64,000 bases of DNA from Heloderma charlesbogerti (taxonomy: Eukaryota; Chordata; Lepidosauria; Squamata; Helodermatidae). Under the pieces are notes generated by a model. That model was not told where the DNA came from, did no database searches, and was given only the letters and a program-made list of their open reading frames with translations. The stretch covers positions 186,001-250,000 of the forward strand of contig JANEZZ010001679.1 of assembly GCA_026122225.1 (NCBI GenBank), written 5' to 3'. Made by a program: the position numbers and the translations under genes. This document shows, piece after piece, positions 43,836 through 53,984 of the stretch (its first letter is position 1; each line of letters begins with the position of its first letter).

Positions 43836-44496
43836 CCTACGTGACAATTAACATAGCCTATCACGGCTAGATCTGCAAAGTCAGCCATGATAGGCTACGT
43901 TAATCGTCACGTAGCCTATCACGGGTGACTTAAAAAAAAAAAAAAAACGCGTACGGATAATGGCGGCCCCCATAGGGAGCTGCCATTCACGTTCCTTATT
44001 TGGTCGCTGTAGTCTACGTAAACATTTACGTAGAACACGGCGAAAATAAGGGCAACGCTATTTGTGTTGCCCTTATTTTCGCCGTAGTCTACGTAAACAT
44101 TTACGTAGACTACAGCAACTAAATAAGGAACGCGAATGGCAGCTCCCTATGGGGGCTGCCACTAGCGTACGCGCTTTTTTTTTTTTTTAAGTCACCCGTG
44201 ATAGGCTACGTGACGATTAACGTAGCCTATCACGGCTGACTTTGCAGATCTAGCCGTGATAGGCTATGTTAATTGTCACGTAGCCTATCATGGGAGCGTG
44301 TTTTTTTTGAAAAAAACACAACAATGGAGTTCACGGCCGGACGAGGCGGGAAGCCTCCTCCCCGGCCTGAATTTCGGCAGGGGCGAGGTGGGAAGCCTCC
44401 CCCCCCGGCCTGAACTTCACAGGGGGAGCAGCGAAGCGCCTCCCCCCCACTGCGAACAAGCTTTGACAAAAGGTAAGTGCCTTTCGTCCACCCCTA
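43836..44496. mobile_element. TAGGG-palindromic element E24, left-truncated (A right)
   Basis: It begins inside the first core hairpin (CTACGTGACAATTAACATAGCCTATC). It keeps the rest of the mirror-ordered core centred near 44060, the A module and AGGTAAGT near 44471, and ends CCACCCCTA. The left module and its duplication are missing. It is separated from E25 only by the 8-mer CTTAAGAT. Confidence 0.85.
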
Positions 44497-44504
44497 CTTA
44501 AGAT

Positions 44505-45421
44505 TAGGGGTGTCAGAGAATTTCTAGCCGAAACTTCGGGGGGCTGAGTGCCAATGTATCCGGCCACCCGAAGTAGTTTCGAGGATGAATTCTCCGCACC
44601 CCCCCGCATCCCCCCGGGATAGGACGTACCTTTCCCGAATGTCGCTCCCGGTGGCGGGTCGCAGCGGCGGTTTGGCAGGGCTTCGACAGGGGCGGGGGCG
44701 GCAGCCGGTCTTTCGACCAGCTGCCGCCGCCGCCATTCCAAGAAAAGTAAAAAAAAAAAACGCCCCTGGGATAGGCTACGTGACGATTAACGTAGCCTAT
44801 CACGGCTAGATTTGCAAAGTCAGCCATGATAGGTTATGTAAATCATCACGTAGCCTATCATGGGTGACTTAAAAAAAAAAAAAAAGTGCGTACGGCTAAT
44901 GGCAGCCCCCATAGGGAGCCACCATTCACGTTCCTTATTTGGTCGCTGTAGTCTACGTAAAGATTATGTAGACTACGGCGAAAATAAGGGCAATGTTATT
45001 TGCGTTGCCCTTATTTTCACCGTAGTCTACGTAAATCTTTCCGCAGACTACAGACACCAAATAAGGAACGCGAATGGCGGCTCCATATGGGGGCCGCCAT
45101 TTGTGTACGTGCTTTTTTTTTTTTTTTTAAGTCACCCGTGATAGGCTACGTGACGTAGCCTATCATGGCTGAGTTTGCAAATCTAGCCGTCATAGGCTAC
45201 ATAAATCGTTACGTAGCCTATCATGGGGCATTTTTTTTTTTTTACTTTTCTGTTGACGTTCGCGGCCGGGGAGACGGGGCGCTTCTCCCCAGCCTGAATT
45301 TCGGCCGGGCGAGGCGGGAAGCCTCCCCCCCCGGCCTGAACTTCGGGGAGAGAAGCGAAGCACCTCCCCCCCACCGCGAAGCAAGCTGCGAGAACAGGTA
45401 AGTGACTTTCGTACATCCCTA
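44505..45421. mobile_element. TAGGG-palindromic element E25 (B left, A right), full length
   Basis: Flanks CTTAAGAT (44497-44504) and CTTGAGAT (45422-45429) agree at 7 of 8. The left donor is mutated (ACGTACCT near 44625); the right donor AGGTAAGT at 45396-45403 is intact. The nine-hairpin core is centred near 45008. It ends TACATCCCTA. Sequence of the DIRS/Ngaro-like element begins right after it. Confidence 0.93.
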
Positions 45422-45483
45422 CTTGAGATACTCCGATGTACAGGTCTGTCTCAATGTAATCCACATATGCATTTGGAGGTCAA

Positions 45484-46113
45484 TAGGAATGTACGAAACA
45501 CCAACCTGGTTCTGTGCTGGGGCATCCGTGCTGGGGGGGAGGTGCTCCAACCCTCCCACCAGAGTCATCCCTGGCTGACTCCACTCCACGGCAGGTCCAC
45601 AGAGCAGCCAGCCGGGGCCAGTCGCAGCCGGAGTTCCAGCCACAGCTGGGCTGCTGTGGCTGCAAATGGAAGCCATCTTAGCAGCCGCCATTTGTGTCCT
45701 TCCAGACTGCTGTGATAGGCTATGTAAGTATTTACGTAGCCTATCACGGCAAAGAGCAGGGGCGCAAACTGCACAGTGGCCGCCGTTTGCACCCCTGCTC
45801 TTTGCTGTGATAGGCTAAGTAAATATTTATGTAGCCTATCACGGCAGCCTGGAAGGACGCAAATGGCAGCCACTACAATGGCCATTTGCAGCTGCAGCAG
45901 CTGGCCAAGAGACCAGTCACCACTGCCGCTGCCGCTGCCAGAGCCGCCACCGGAGCCACCGCCGCCTCTGCCTCCACCCCAGGTAAGCTTCGTCCTGGGG
46001 GATTCCGTGGGTTGGCGGGGGGTGGGAGGCCGTTCCGCCCCGGGTTTTGGGGGGCTGAATGCCAGTGCATTCGGCCTCACTGAAATCCGTGGCAGAATTC
46101 TCCGCCATCCTTA
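45484..46113. mobile_element. TAGGG-palindromic element E26 (A/D left, C right)
   Basis: Perfect 8-bp duplication GAGGTCAA (45476-45483 and 46114-46121). It starts TAGGAATGTACG and ends GCCATCCTTA; both termini have one substitution. The right donor is AGGTAAGC near 45981. Hairpins: GATAGGCTATGTAAGTATTTACGTAGCCTATC near 45714-45746 and GATAGGCTAAGTAAATATTTATGTAGCCTATC near 45809-45842, around a GCAAACTGCACAGTGGCCGCCGTTTGC centre. Confidence 0.93.
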
Positions 46114-46121
46114 GAGGTCAA

Positions 46122-46480
46122 AGACTGACCAGTATGGCAAGGGTAAGACAGCGGCCCTTGGCCGAGTGGAAGTTATTGAGTTATGCCCCGTCAAAGCCTT
46201 ACAGGTTTTTCTGGAATGCCGTGGGCTGGGGGAGGGACCCCTGTTTTGTCACTCCGACAGTTCACCATTGATGAAATTTCGATTCTGTGCAGTCACCAAA
46301 TCAGCTCTATCTACGCTAGGCCTGTGTCATTTTTGATTCGGAACCCACTCTTTCCACATTCGAGCGGCCTCCATGGCAGCTGCTTTAGGTTTTTCACACA
46401 GGCACATGATGGCTGTGGGAAGATGGTGCTCCAAAGAGTTCCAGTCTTATGTTCGCGATTTGTCTGCTTCTCTTTGATAC
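46122..46480 (+). pseudogene. Tyrosine recombinase (DIRS/Ngaro type), C-terminal catalytic part, broken
   Basis: With one frame change near 46320 the plus strand encodes LCPVKALQVFLECRGLGEGP, then a box II region THSFHIRAASMAAALGF and VGRWCSKEFQSYVR. In the family box II normally has H-x-x-R (HSFR); here codon CAC gives His where Arg is expected, consistent with CGC to CAC decay at a CpG. The GRW..S..F..Y block (46430-46465) with the nucleophile Tyr is preserved. The N-terminal half of the domain is missing or split by E26. Identification is by motif order. Confidence 0.75.
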
Positions 46481-48080
46481 AATTTTCTCTTGCTTGCCCT
46501 AATGTTCTTATTCTATAGATCATTGGACTTGACGTACGCTGGTACGGGTGCTCATATGTGGGCACAGTATGGTGTTTGGGCTGCACGAAGGGCTTCTGTG
46601 TTGGCTTTCGGATCTCAGCTTCCATTACCACGACGCGTTACAATCCAGTGGCTTGGCAGATGGGGCATGCGGTGGGAGTCCCTCCTCCCCACCCTGTTCT
46701 ACCAAAGTTTGGTCAGTCTTCCTCCACAGGTCCTGGTGCTGCACTTTGAACAACTTGGGCCGTAAGCCAGGCAAAGACCTGATCGAGCAGGCCTTGGTTG
46801 ATTTGCAGGTGATCTGGCATAGCTGGCCAGAGGTAACCATACTATGGAACTCGATGCTCCCGTGGATCAATTGGAAGTCTTGAAATAATGCTGCCATTGA
46901 CAGGGTGCGAAAGATAGGGATGTCAGAGAATTCTGCCATGGATCTCGGGGAGGCCGAATGCCAGTGCATTCGGCCCCATGAAATTGGTGGCAGAACGGCC
47001 TGCCCCCCCACCCCCCCTGGGATGAGACTTACCTGGGGCGAATCTTCCGGGTGGCAGTGGCTCCGAGGACGGCTCCGGCGGCGGTTCGGCGGCGGCGGTG
47101 GCCAGTCTTCCGACCGGCTGCCGCCGATGCCATTTCCAGTTAAAAAAAGCACAATAAAAAGACATGATAGGCTACGTAAAGATTTACGTAGGTTTTTTAA
47201 AAAACTACATAGGCTAGGTTTTTTTTTTAAAAAAGTGATAGGCTACGTAAATCTTTACGTAGCCTATCACGTCTGACTTAAAAAACAACAACAACATGCA
47301 TACGCAAATGGCGGCGGCTACGGCCACCACCATTTGCGTTCCTTATTTTGGCATGTCTTAGTCTATGTCAAGATTAACATAGACTAAGATGGCGAAAATA
47401 AGGGGAACACAAATAGCATAGCGTCCGCTACACTATTTGCATTCCCCTTATTTTTGCCATCTTAGTCTATGTAAATCTTGACGTAGACTAAGATGTGCCA
47501 AAATAAGGAATGCAAATGGTGGCGGCCGTGGCCGCCGCCATTTGCGTACACACGTTTTTGGGTTTTTTTACGTCAGACTTGATAGGCTACGTAAACATTT
47601 ATGTAGCCTATCACGGCTGACTGCAGGGATGCAAACAGCGGCAGCTACGGCCGCCGCCATTTACATCCCTGCTAGCCAGCGGCTGCATGTCCGGCTGCTG
47701 GCGGAGCTGGCCAGCAGCTCTGCAGAATCCCTGCAGAGCGGAGCCGGCCGGCCAGGATTCTGGGGGGGAGGCACAGAGTGCCTCCCCCCTGGCAAGGATT
47801 CTGGGGGGAGAGACGGAACGCCTCTCCCCCACCATCAACATAATCCGTGAACAGGTAAGTGACTTTCGTACATCCCTAGCGACGGAACGTTATAGAGAAA
47901 TGGCTTGGTGGCTATGTGAACATGGTGATGGGTTCATCACCCACTAGGAAATTCTTTGGACAAGGAGGGAGCTCTACAGACAGGACAGTGTCTACCTATC
48001 TGATGCAGGGAATGACATATTTCTATCTGATCTGCAAAGGGGCCTGCAGGAAATCCTTCAACACAAGTGGGGGGAGTTTT
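46481..48080 (+). pseudogene. SGNH/GDSL-type hydrolase of the retrotransposon, split by E27
   Basis: Blocks seen: VWAARRASVLAFGSQLPLP, QWLGRWGMRWESLLPTL, SLPPQVLVLHFE, LGRKPGKDLIEQALVDL and WPEVTILWNSMLPWINWK, then after E27 the segment SVYLSDAGNDIFLSDLQRGL. The catalytic D-x-x-H of copy 1 (DGVH) is DSVY here. A frameshift near 46755 and the E27 insertion at 46915 inactivate it. The SGNH domain is known as an accessory reading frame in some DIRS/Ngaro elements; its role is unsettled. Confidence 0.7.
46915..47878. mobile_element. TAGGG-palindromic element E27 (C left, A right), full length
   Basis: Flanks GCGAAAGA (46907-46914) and GCGACGGA (47879-47886) agree at 6 of 8. Both outward donors are intact: ACTTACCT at 47027-47034 and AGGTAAGT at 47853-47860. 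The core is centred near 47428 (AACACAAATAGCATAGCG...CTATTTGCATTCC), with TTAGTCTATGTCAAG and TTAGTCTATGTAAATC hairpins on each side. It starts TAGGGATGTCAG and ends TACATCCCTA. Confidence 0.92.
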
Positions 48081-48730
48081 ACAAGCAATAGGCTTTTTAC
48101 TCCTGGTGGCGACTAGGACAGGCAAAAGTAGAAAAAGATCAGGGATGGTGTGCATGCAGAGGCACCTTATGGTGACAGGTGATGCCTGAGGCCCCTTGAA
48201 TGGATTGTGCGGCTCGGCAGGGGGAAAAGGGTTGCCTGGGAAACCAACCCTCCTCACTCACCCAGGTCTTTGGGTAGCACTGGGAGGGGGTGTCAGGGGA
48301 AAGTCTACCTCCCCCAGAAGGGGCAGTCCAGAAGGGTGGCAAGATCGATGCCACCCCTCAGGCTGGGTATGTTTTTGCCCCAAAAGTGCCATCTAGTCGC
48401 TGGCACAGTCAGGTGCCCATCCTAGGTACCCCTTTGCAGGTATTTTCAATATATGTGGGCCCAATTTTCAATCCAAGCCTTGTTGTCTCACTCTTCTTTA
48501 ACCCATCTCCACTCACAAAAGAATACACAGTAAACTTGAACAAAATCCACCACAGGTCACTGTGACATAGGTAAACATAACAAAATTATCCAGAATATGT
48601 TTTTAAATAACTAAATACTTTCAACAAGGAAAACATGGTTACCAAATCATTAAAAAATGAACTAATTTACAGTCCATTACATTTGTTTTTACACAAAATC
48701 AATCTCATTTCATGTGCTGTCTCTCTGCTG

Positions 48731-49400
48731 TAGGGATGTACGAATCCCTTACCTGGTTCCGGTCTGGGGCTTCGGTGGTGGTGGGGAGACAATCCGTCCA
48801 TCCCCCCGGAATCCTCCCCAGCTGGCTGCACTCCACGGCAACGCTGTGGAGCTGCCAGCCGGGGCTGTCCACAGCTGGACCTCTGGCCGCTGCCAGGCTG
48901 CTGCAGCTGCAAATGGTGGCCGTCGTAGCGGCCACCATTTGCGCCCCTGCTCTTTGCCGTAATAGGCTACCTAAGTATTTACGTAGCCTATCACGGCAAA
49001 AGGCAGGGACGCAAATGGCGGCCACTACACCATTTGCGTCCCTGCCTTTTGCCGTGATAGGCTACGTAAATACTTAGGTAGCCTATTACGGCAAAGAGCA
49101 GGGGCGCAAATGGTGTAGCAGCCACCATTTGCACCCCTGCTTTTTGTTGTGATAGGCTATGTAAGTATTTAAGTAGCCTATCACAGTCAAATGCAGGCAT
49201 GCAAATGGCGGCCACTACGACGGCCGCCATTTGCGGCCGCAGCAGCCCAGCAGCGGCCAGAAGACGAGCCTGAGCCGCTGGCTCTGCAGCAGCCACATCC
49301 GCCTCCAGGTAGGTCCGTTCCGGGGGGGGATTTTGGGGGGTGGCGGGGAGGGGAGGCCATTCCTCACTGGAGTTTGTGGCAGAATTCTCCAACATCCCTA
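48731..49400. mobile_element. TAGGG-palindromic element E28 (D/A left, C right)
   Basis: Flanks CTCTGCTG (48723-48730) and CTGTGCTG (49401-49408) agree at 7 of 8. It starts TAGGGATGTACG and ends AACATCCCTA. Donors: CTTACCT near 48749 and AGGTAGGT near 49308. The core is exceptionally regular, with GTAATAGGCTACCTAAGTATTTACGTAGCC, GATAGGCTACGTAAATACTTAGGTAGCC and GATAGGCTATGTAAGTATTTAAGTAGCC hairpins alternating with GCAAATGGCGGCC-type hairpins between 48900 and 49240. Confidence 0.92.
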
Positions 49401-49409
49401 CTGTGCTGC

Positions 49410-49916
49410 GAATTTGACAACCTAGGAGATAAGCTAGTTGTCCAAGTCACACAGAAGAAATGTCATACTTGATTGGTCATCTTAATTTGGAATATGTGTC
49501 AGAAATCCAGGTAGGAACTTCTTTCTTTTTTCATCATATATTTAGCACCCTGGGCTTTTCAGATACTGCACACCATATGTACTAAAATATAAGGCTACAG
49601 ATCTCCTTTTGCATTCCCGTCAAGACACTGTGATGGCATAGGCTGTCACCTTGGTGCCAAGAAGAATTAATTTAAAATTAATAAATTTAATAAATAAAGA
49701 AAGAAAGAAGGCCCTACGAGGAAAATATCATGAAACATGCAGATAGCTCTTGAGAGATGGTGGAGGGAGGGGTGGGGATTAATTTGTTATTACTTTGGTG
49801 ACTGTATCTTCCTTGTTCGAAGCATTTATTTTTTAAAAAAAGAAATCCTGGACAATTGTGTGATGCAGTATGCCTCTGTATAGCAGTTGCTTGCAAACAT
49901 GAATAAGAGTGTTCCA
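49410..49916. other. No recognisable feature
   Basis: A short TAATAAATTTAATAAATAAA stretch (49679-49698) resembles an L2-like tail; otherwise nothing is recognised. Confidence 0.35.
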
Positions 49917-50038
49917 TTGCACTCATGACTTACTTGTGAGCTTTCCACATGCAGCTGGCTGTCCACTATGTGAGCATAATGCTGGACTAGACAGACCTGT
50001 GGTCTGATGCAGGAGGTCTCTTCTTATGTTCTTATGTT
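49917..50038 (+). repeat. Interspersed 3'-end repeat, copy 2
   Basis: Matches 353-460 from TTGCACTCATGAC to CTTCTTATGTTCTTATG. The terminal TTCTTATGTTCTTATGTT short repeats support a retroposon 3' end. Confidence 0.5.
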
Positions 50039-50118
50039 AGCATGAGTGATTCTGCAAAAAGGGGAAAATAGGAGCTCTTGGACTCTGACTCATCCACCAG
50101 GGCCCTCTCCATAAAACA

Positions 50119-50200
50119 GGGGTGGGGAACTTCTTTCATCCAGAGGGCTGAATGCAGTTTTGGAGAAGCTCCACATTCCAGTGGTGGCAGAGAGGGTGCC
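50119..50200 (+). mobile_element. hAT MITE-like end fragment
   Basis: It begins CAGGGGTGGGGAACTTCTTTC, the usual start of widespread reptilian hAT MITEs, followed by GAGGGCTGAATGCAG. The other end is missing. Confidence 0.5.
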
Positions 50201-50247
50201 ATATTATTTATTTTATTTATGTTAGTTTTAATCTGCCCAATAACCCA

Positions 50248-50450
50248 TGTGATGTAGTGGTTAGAGTGTTGGACTGGGACTCGGGGGATCTGAGTTCTAG
50301 TCCCCACTCAGCCATGAAGGTCACTGAGTGACTTTGGGCCCATCACTGCCCCTTGGCCTAACCTACCTCAAAGGGTTGTTGTTGGGATAATACGGAGAGG
50401 AAGAGGATCATGTAAGCTGCCTTTGGTTTCTTGCAAGAGGACATATATGT
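50248..50450 (+). mobile_element. Sauria-type tRNA SINE
   Basis: The head GATGTAGTGGTTAGAGTGTTGG carries an A-box-like TAGTGGTTAGAG, and GAGTTCTAGTCCCC carries a degenerate B box. The body CACTGAGTGACTTTGGGCCCATCACTG, then CCTAACCTACCTCAAAGGGTTGTTG, is the conserved part of Sauria SINEs, which are mobilised by BovB-type LINEs. It ends near GGTTTCTTGCAAGAGG. Its presence supports a squamate source. Confidence 0.85.
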
Positions 50451-50459
50451 AATAATACA

Positions 50460-50895
50460 TAATAATAATTAAAAACAACAACAACAATGTTCTCTGGGCA
50501 GATTACAAACAGTATAAGATTAATAAAGCCATTACATACATGCCCCAAATTTGTTTTGGGCTCTAAGATTCTAGACCTGAGCTGGGTCTATGACAGATTT
50601 GTTTTATTTTTACATTGAAACATCCAGTTGTTTTGATTGTCTTTTCTTCATTTCTTTGGTAACCTATTTTCCTCTTGTGTGATGTAATCCATCATTGGAG
50701 GGATGTGCAGATTCTGCCGCTTTTTTCTCCCATTTCAAGCATTTGTTTTCTTTTTCATTTCTTATTATCTCATTCACTGTGCTTCCCTTTCATTGCTGTC
50801 TCATTCGTTTTTCATGTCTACATTGATTATAATGGAGACCCAGCCTGTCAAAGGTTTGGACAAAGGGTCCCCATTTTATAAGCCATTTTAAAAAG
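50460..50895. other. No recognisable feature
   Basis: An ATAATAATTAAAAACAAC stretch and otherwise unassigned DNA. A TTGGAGGGATGTGCAG motif near 50695 could be a decayed TAGGG-type start. Confidence 0.3.
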
Positions 50896-50897
50896 GA

Positions 50898-51720
50898 GTG
50901 TGTCAGGGTTCCCCTTATGACCTGGACTCTCTAAGCAACTCCTTAGGGATCTCTGCCTCCTTCAGAGACTGACCTTCCTTCTTTTACCTTCCCCTTTCCA
51001 ATAATGTGGGGTTTAGGCTGTAGTGGAGTAGGAACATAGGAACATCAGAAGCTGCCTTATACTGAGTCAGACCATTGGCCCATCTAGCCCAGTGTTGTCG
51101 ACACTGACTGGCAGAGGCTCTCCAGGGTTTCAGGCAGGATTCTTTCCTCACCCTACCTGGAGAACCTGGGGATTGAACCTGAATGCAAACCTGTTACACT
51201 GAGCTATGGCCTCTCCCCTCCAGTGATTGACACTCCAGACACAGGGTTTAACCACAACAGTTCACTGGTAAATTAAAGCAAACAAATCACAACTAAAGGT
51301 ATTTGCACAATAGAGTTGAGTGATACAGAAGGTAGTACGAGAAAATAAAAGTTGCAAAACACAAGTTCCTTTACCCTAGCTCTATTTAGTCTTCTCCAAG
51401 CTGCTTCTTCCTGCTCCCTCTTCAGGCTCTGATCTCCCCAACTCTGCTCTTACTGGCTCTCTCACTCTCTTAATATACCCTCCTCCTTAAAACCAAAAGT
51501 ACCGTTTTAACCCTGAAGAAATGAAACTTAACTGGAGATATGAAACTGAAATTTCACCAGGGGAATGAAACTACTCTCTCAGGGATGCCCCTTCCCAACA
51601 ACAACAACAACAAACTCCAAGCCTCCGGGCCTGACCTCCCCTGCACCTTGCCTCTGTAGGCCTCAAGCCTTCACAGGGTGACAGCCTCAAAGCTTCACAT
51701 TGCTTTCAATGGACACCTGC
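50898..51720. repeat. Unassigned repeat-like segment interrupted by a SINE
   Basis: It opens TGTCAGGGTTCCCC and has a CT-rich centre (51400-51480) and ACAACAACAACAACAA (51598-51612). It may be an old LTR or DNA element, but I cannot assign it. The SINE at 51030-51218 lies within. Confidence 0.25.
51030..51218 (-). mobile_element. tRNA-derived SINE (second family)
   Basis: The plus strand runs GGAACATAGGAACATCAGAAGC, then TTATACTGAGTCAGACCATTGG, and ends GGGGATTGAACCTGAATGC...TACACTGAGCTATGGCC. The last part is the reverse complement of a tRNA-like head (A box TAGCTCAGTG, B box GGTTCAATCCC), so the SINE reads on minus. It is common in lizards and snakes as I remember it; I give no family name. 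Confidence 0.75.
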
Positions 51721-51724
51721 TTTT

Positions 51725-52262
51725 TGACTTGTTTTTAATTAAATGCCTTTTTTTTAATATCCCAGTGGCATGAAATCTGCAGGACACCACGTGTAGACAT
51801 TACACTAATGCCTCTATATTTCATATTTTCATGTCTTGTCACTTTTAGAGCTTTCTGAGATTTCTTGCCTCCCTGCAGAATGTTACAGAAATTGATTGTT
51901 TTCTGTCCATTTGTTAAGGAATGCAATGCAATGCTTCTTGTCAATTCAGGAATGCCTCTTATAAGAAATCAAGGGAAACAATAGAAACAAATGAGTAAAA
52001 TTAAAGAAAATGATTTTGTTTCTCACATTCATTTAATTTCTTTCTCAGTAATGGGTAGGGAAAACTACTGAAGCACTTACATTTGGCTTTTCATTTGTTT
52101 TAGAAATGAATGCACACCCAGAATCCATCATGATTACCATAGCAATCCTTTTTTTCTGAAGACATCCCTAATTCAGCACTAACATGGATGGTTACATGGG
52201 GTTTCAAAATCAGACTTTCATGAGCTAAGCACTCAAAGCCTAGGCCTGGTTGGGCCAATCTG
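51725..52262. other. No recognisable feature
   Basis: AT-rich, no shared repeats and no frames with recognisable content. Confidence 0.3.
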
Positions 52263-52265
52263 CCA

Positions 52266-52655
52266 GTTTCATAGAATCATAGAATCATAGAATAGTAGGA
52301 TTGGAAGGGACCTGTAAGACCATCGAGTGCAGCCCCTTGCTCAATGCAGGAATCCAAGTCAAAGCATCCGTGATAAGTGGCTGTCCAGCCTTGGCTTGAA
52401 TGCCTCCAGTGTGGGAGAGCCCACCACCTCCCGAGGGAATTGGTTCCATTGTCGTATTGCTCTAACAGTCAGGAAGTTTTCCCTGATGTTCAGCCAGAAT
52501 CTGGCTTCCTGTAACTTGAGCCCATTATTCCGTGTCCTGCACTCTGGGATGATCAAGAAGAGATGCTAGCCTTCCTCTCTGTGACAACCTTTCAACTACT
52601 TGAGGAGAGCTATCCTATCTCCCCTCAGTCTTGTCTTCTCAAGGCTAAACATTTC
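52266..52655 (-). pseudogene. CR1 LINE 3' fragment, minus strand
   Basis: The CR1 tail (repeated ATAGAATCA units, then TAGTAGGATTGGAAGG) lies at 52268-52310. The minus frame 52556-52359 encodes IIPECRTRNNGLKLQEARFW and WNQFPREVVGSPTLEAFK, the RT C-terminal end. It is truncated near 52655 within the MFSLEKxxLRG region. Confidence 0.93.
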
Positions 52656-52659
52656 GGTT

Positions 52660-53640
52660 TCCCCCACATGTTATTTTTTTTTATAATATTTATTTTTTTC
52701 TTTCCATCCTGGATATGAAGAAATTTTCAAAGTTTGGTAAGTTCTGAACAAAGGAACTGGAACAAAATTCTTACCCACCCCAACTCTGAGCTGTTCTGTT
52801 CTGGATTCGTTGTGCAGAGTTTGTAGAAGAAGGGTTTGACTGTGTGATGTCTCTGTGGTTTCATGTTTTATAGATCAGCTTGCAGAACGGTGTTGTGCCT
52901 TAAAATTACATTTTGCAAGCTTAGGATTGTGAACAAAGGCAAAAAAATTGCCTGGGTGTTAGACCTTGAATCTAATGTAAAGTGTGAAATTTGAGTTTAC
53001 ATTTATTTAAGTTAAAATGGGTGAAGAAACATAGCCTTGCATTGTTGAATAAAAAGGTGTGCGTGTATGTGTGCATGTGTGTGTGTGTGTGTGTGTGAAT
53101 TAACAGGTCCCAATTATACCAAGAATTAATGACCTAAAAGCATTCAGGAAATTAGCTTTCCAAATTTATCCTCTGTTCCCTTAGGTAAAAATCACACAAA
53201 GTCAAGCTAACGTGAGTTGTGGAAATGAGCAAATCTGTAACAAGAGAAACCTTTTAGGAAGTGTTCCGGCCTGGTCATTTGGCCTAATATACATGGCCAA
53301 GTTGGGGAGAGAAGGCTTTTGCATCATCATACCAGCACATGGTGTCTCATTGCTGTAGCACAACACACAATACAGTGCTAGCTCCAGGTTTGAGGTTGTC
53401 CAGGGCTGGCTTAACCGTTGGGCAGGGTGAGGTGGCTGCTTTACATGGCAGATGCTGTGCGGTTCAGGTAACAGTGGCAAGGTGTTGGTGGATAGAGCTT
53501 TGTCTGTGCCATGTGGCCTGTCCTCACACCATTAGCTAGCCTATTGTCCTAAGGTGCACCAGAGGATTACTGCAATGCACTCTATGTGGCGCTGCCCTTA
53601 AGGCTGCTCTGGAAGCTGGAGCTAGTGCAGAATGAAGCAG
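52660..53640. other. No recognisable gene or element
   Basis: Contains the (GT)n tract noted separately. Frames at 53202-53539 have no recognised domain. Confidence 0.3.
53057..53098. repeat. (GT)n microsatellite, imperfect
   Basis: GTGTGCGTGTATGTGTGCATG followed by eleven or more uninterrupted GT units. Confidence 0.95.
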
Positions 53641-53649
53641 TTCAGCTGT

Positions 53650-53984
53650 TAGGGATGTCGGAGAATTTCTCCACAAATCTCCTGGAGGCTGAATGCCAAC
53701 GCATTCAGCCCCCCGAAATTGGTGGAGAAACGGTCCGCCACCCCCTCGCCACCTCCCGGGATGGGACTTACCTTGGTCGAATGTCCCTAGTGGTGGCAGC
53801 TCCCAGTGAAGGTTCGGCAGCGGCAGCGGCCGGTCGTCCGACTGGCTGCCGCCGCCGCCATTTCCGAGTAAAAAACCAAACAAACAACAAACGTGATAGG
53901 CTACGTAAAGATTTACGTAGCCTATCACAGCTAGATTTTCAAAAAACACCGTGATAGGCTACGTAAATGTTTACGTAGCCTATC
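53650..53984. mobile_element. TAGGG-palindromic element E29, right-truncated (B/C left)
   Basis: It starts TAGGGATGTCGGAG and has ACTTACCT near 53767 and two GATAGGCTACGTAAA hairpins (53896-53930, 53952-53984). It breaks off where E30 starts, in the last bases of the second hairpin. Its right half and duplication (left flank TCAGCTGT) are missing. Confidence 0.82.

Larger units (their letters stand above)
45422..48516 (+). mobile_element. DIRS/Ngaro-like retrotransposon, copy 2, split by E26 and E27
   Basis: Three pieces (45422-45483, 46114-46914, 47879-48516) join across two TAGGG insertions. In order they encode part of a tyrosine recombinase, then an SGNH hydrolase, then non-coding 3' DNA shared with 6600-7048. 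The polyadenylation motif of copy 1 (AATAAA) is AATATA here. No RT, RNase H or gag segment lies in the window, so the copy is 5'-truncated or cut by the E24/E25 insertions. The order YR then SGNH is as known for Ngaro-type elements. Confidence 0.75.

Noticed and set aside
47937..48257. Minus-strand frame conserved between two copies (also 6441-6791)
   Set aside because: The plus strand explains the similarity (SGNH hydrolase and 3' region of the retrotransposon). The minus frame has no recognisable domain.
50248..50450. Possible tRNA gene
   Set aside because: Box A and box B are degenerate and are followed by a SINE body; no cloverleaf with intact acceptor stem is evident. The same holds for 51030-51218 and 60657-60772.
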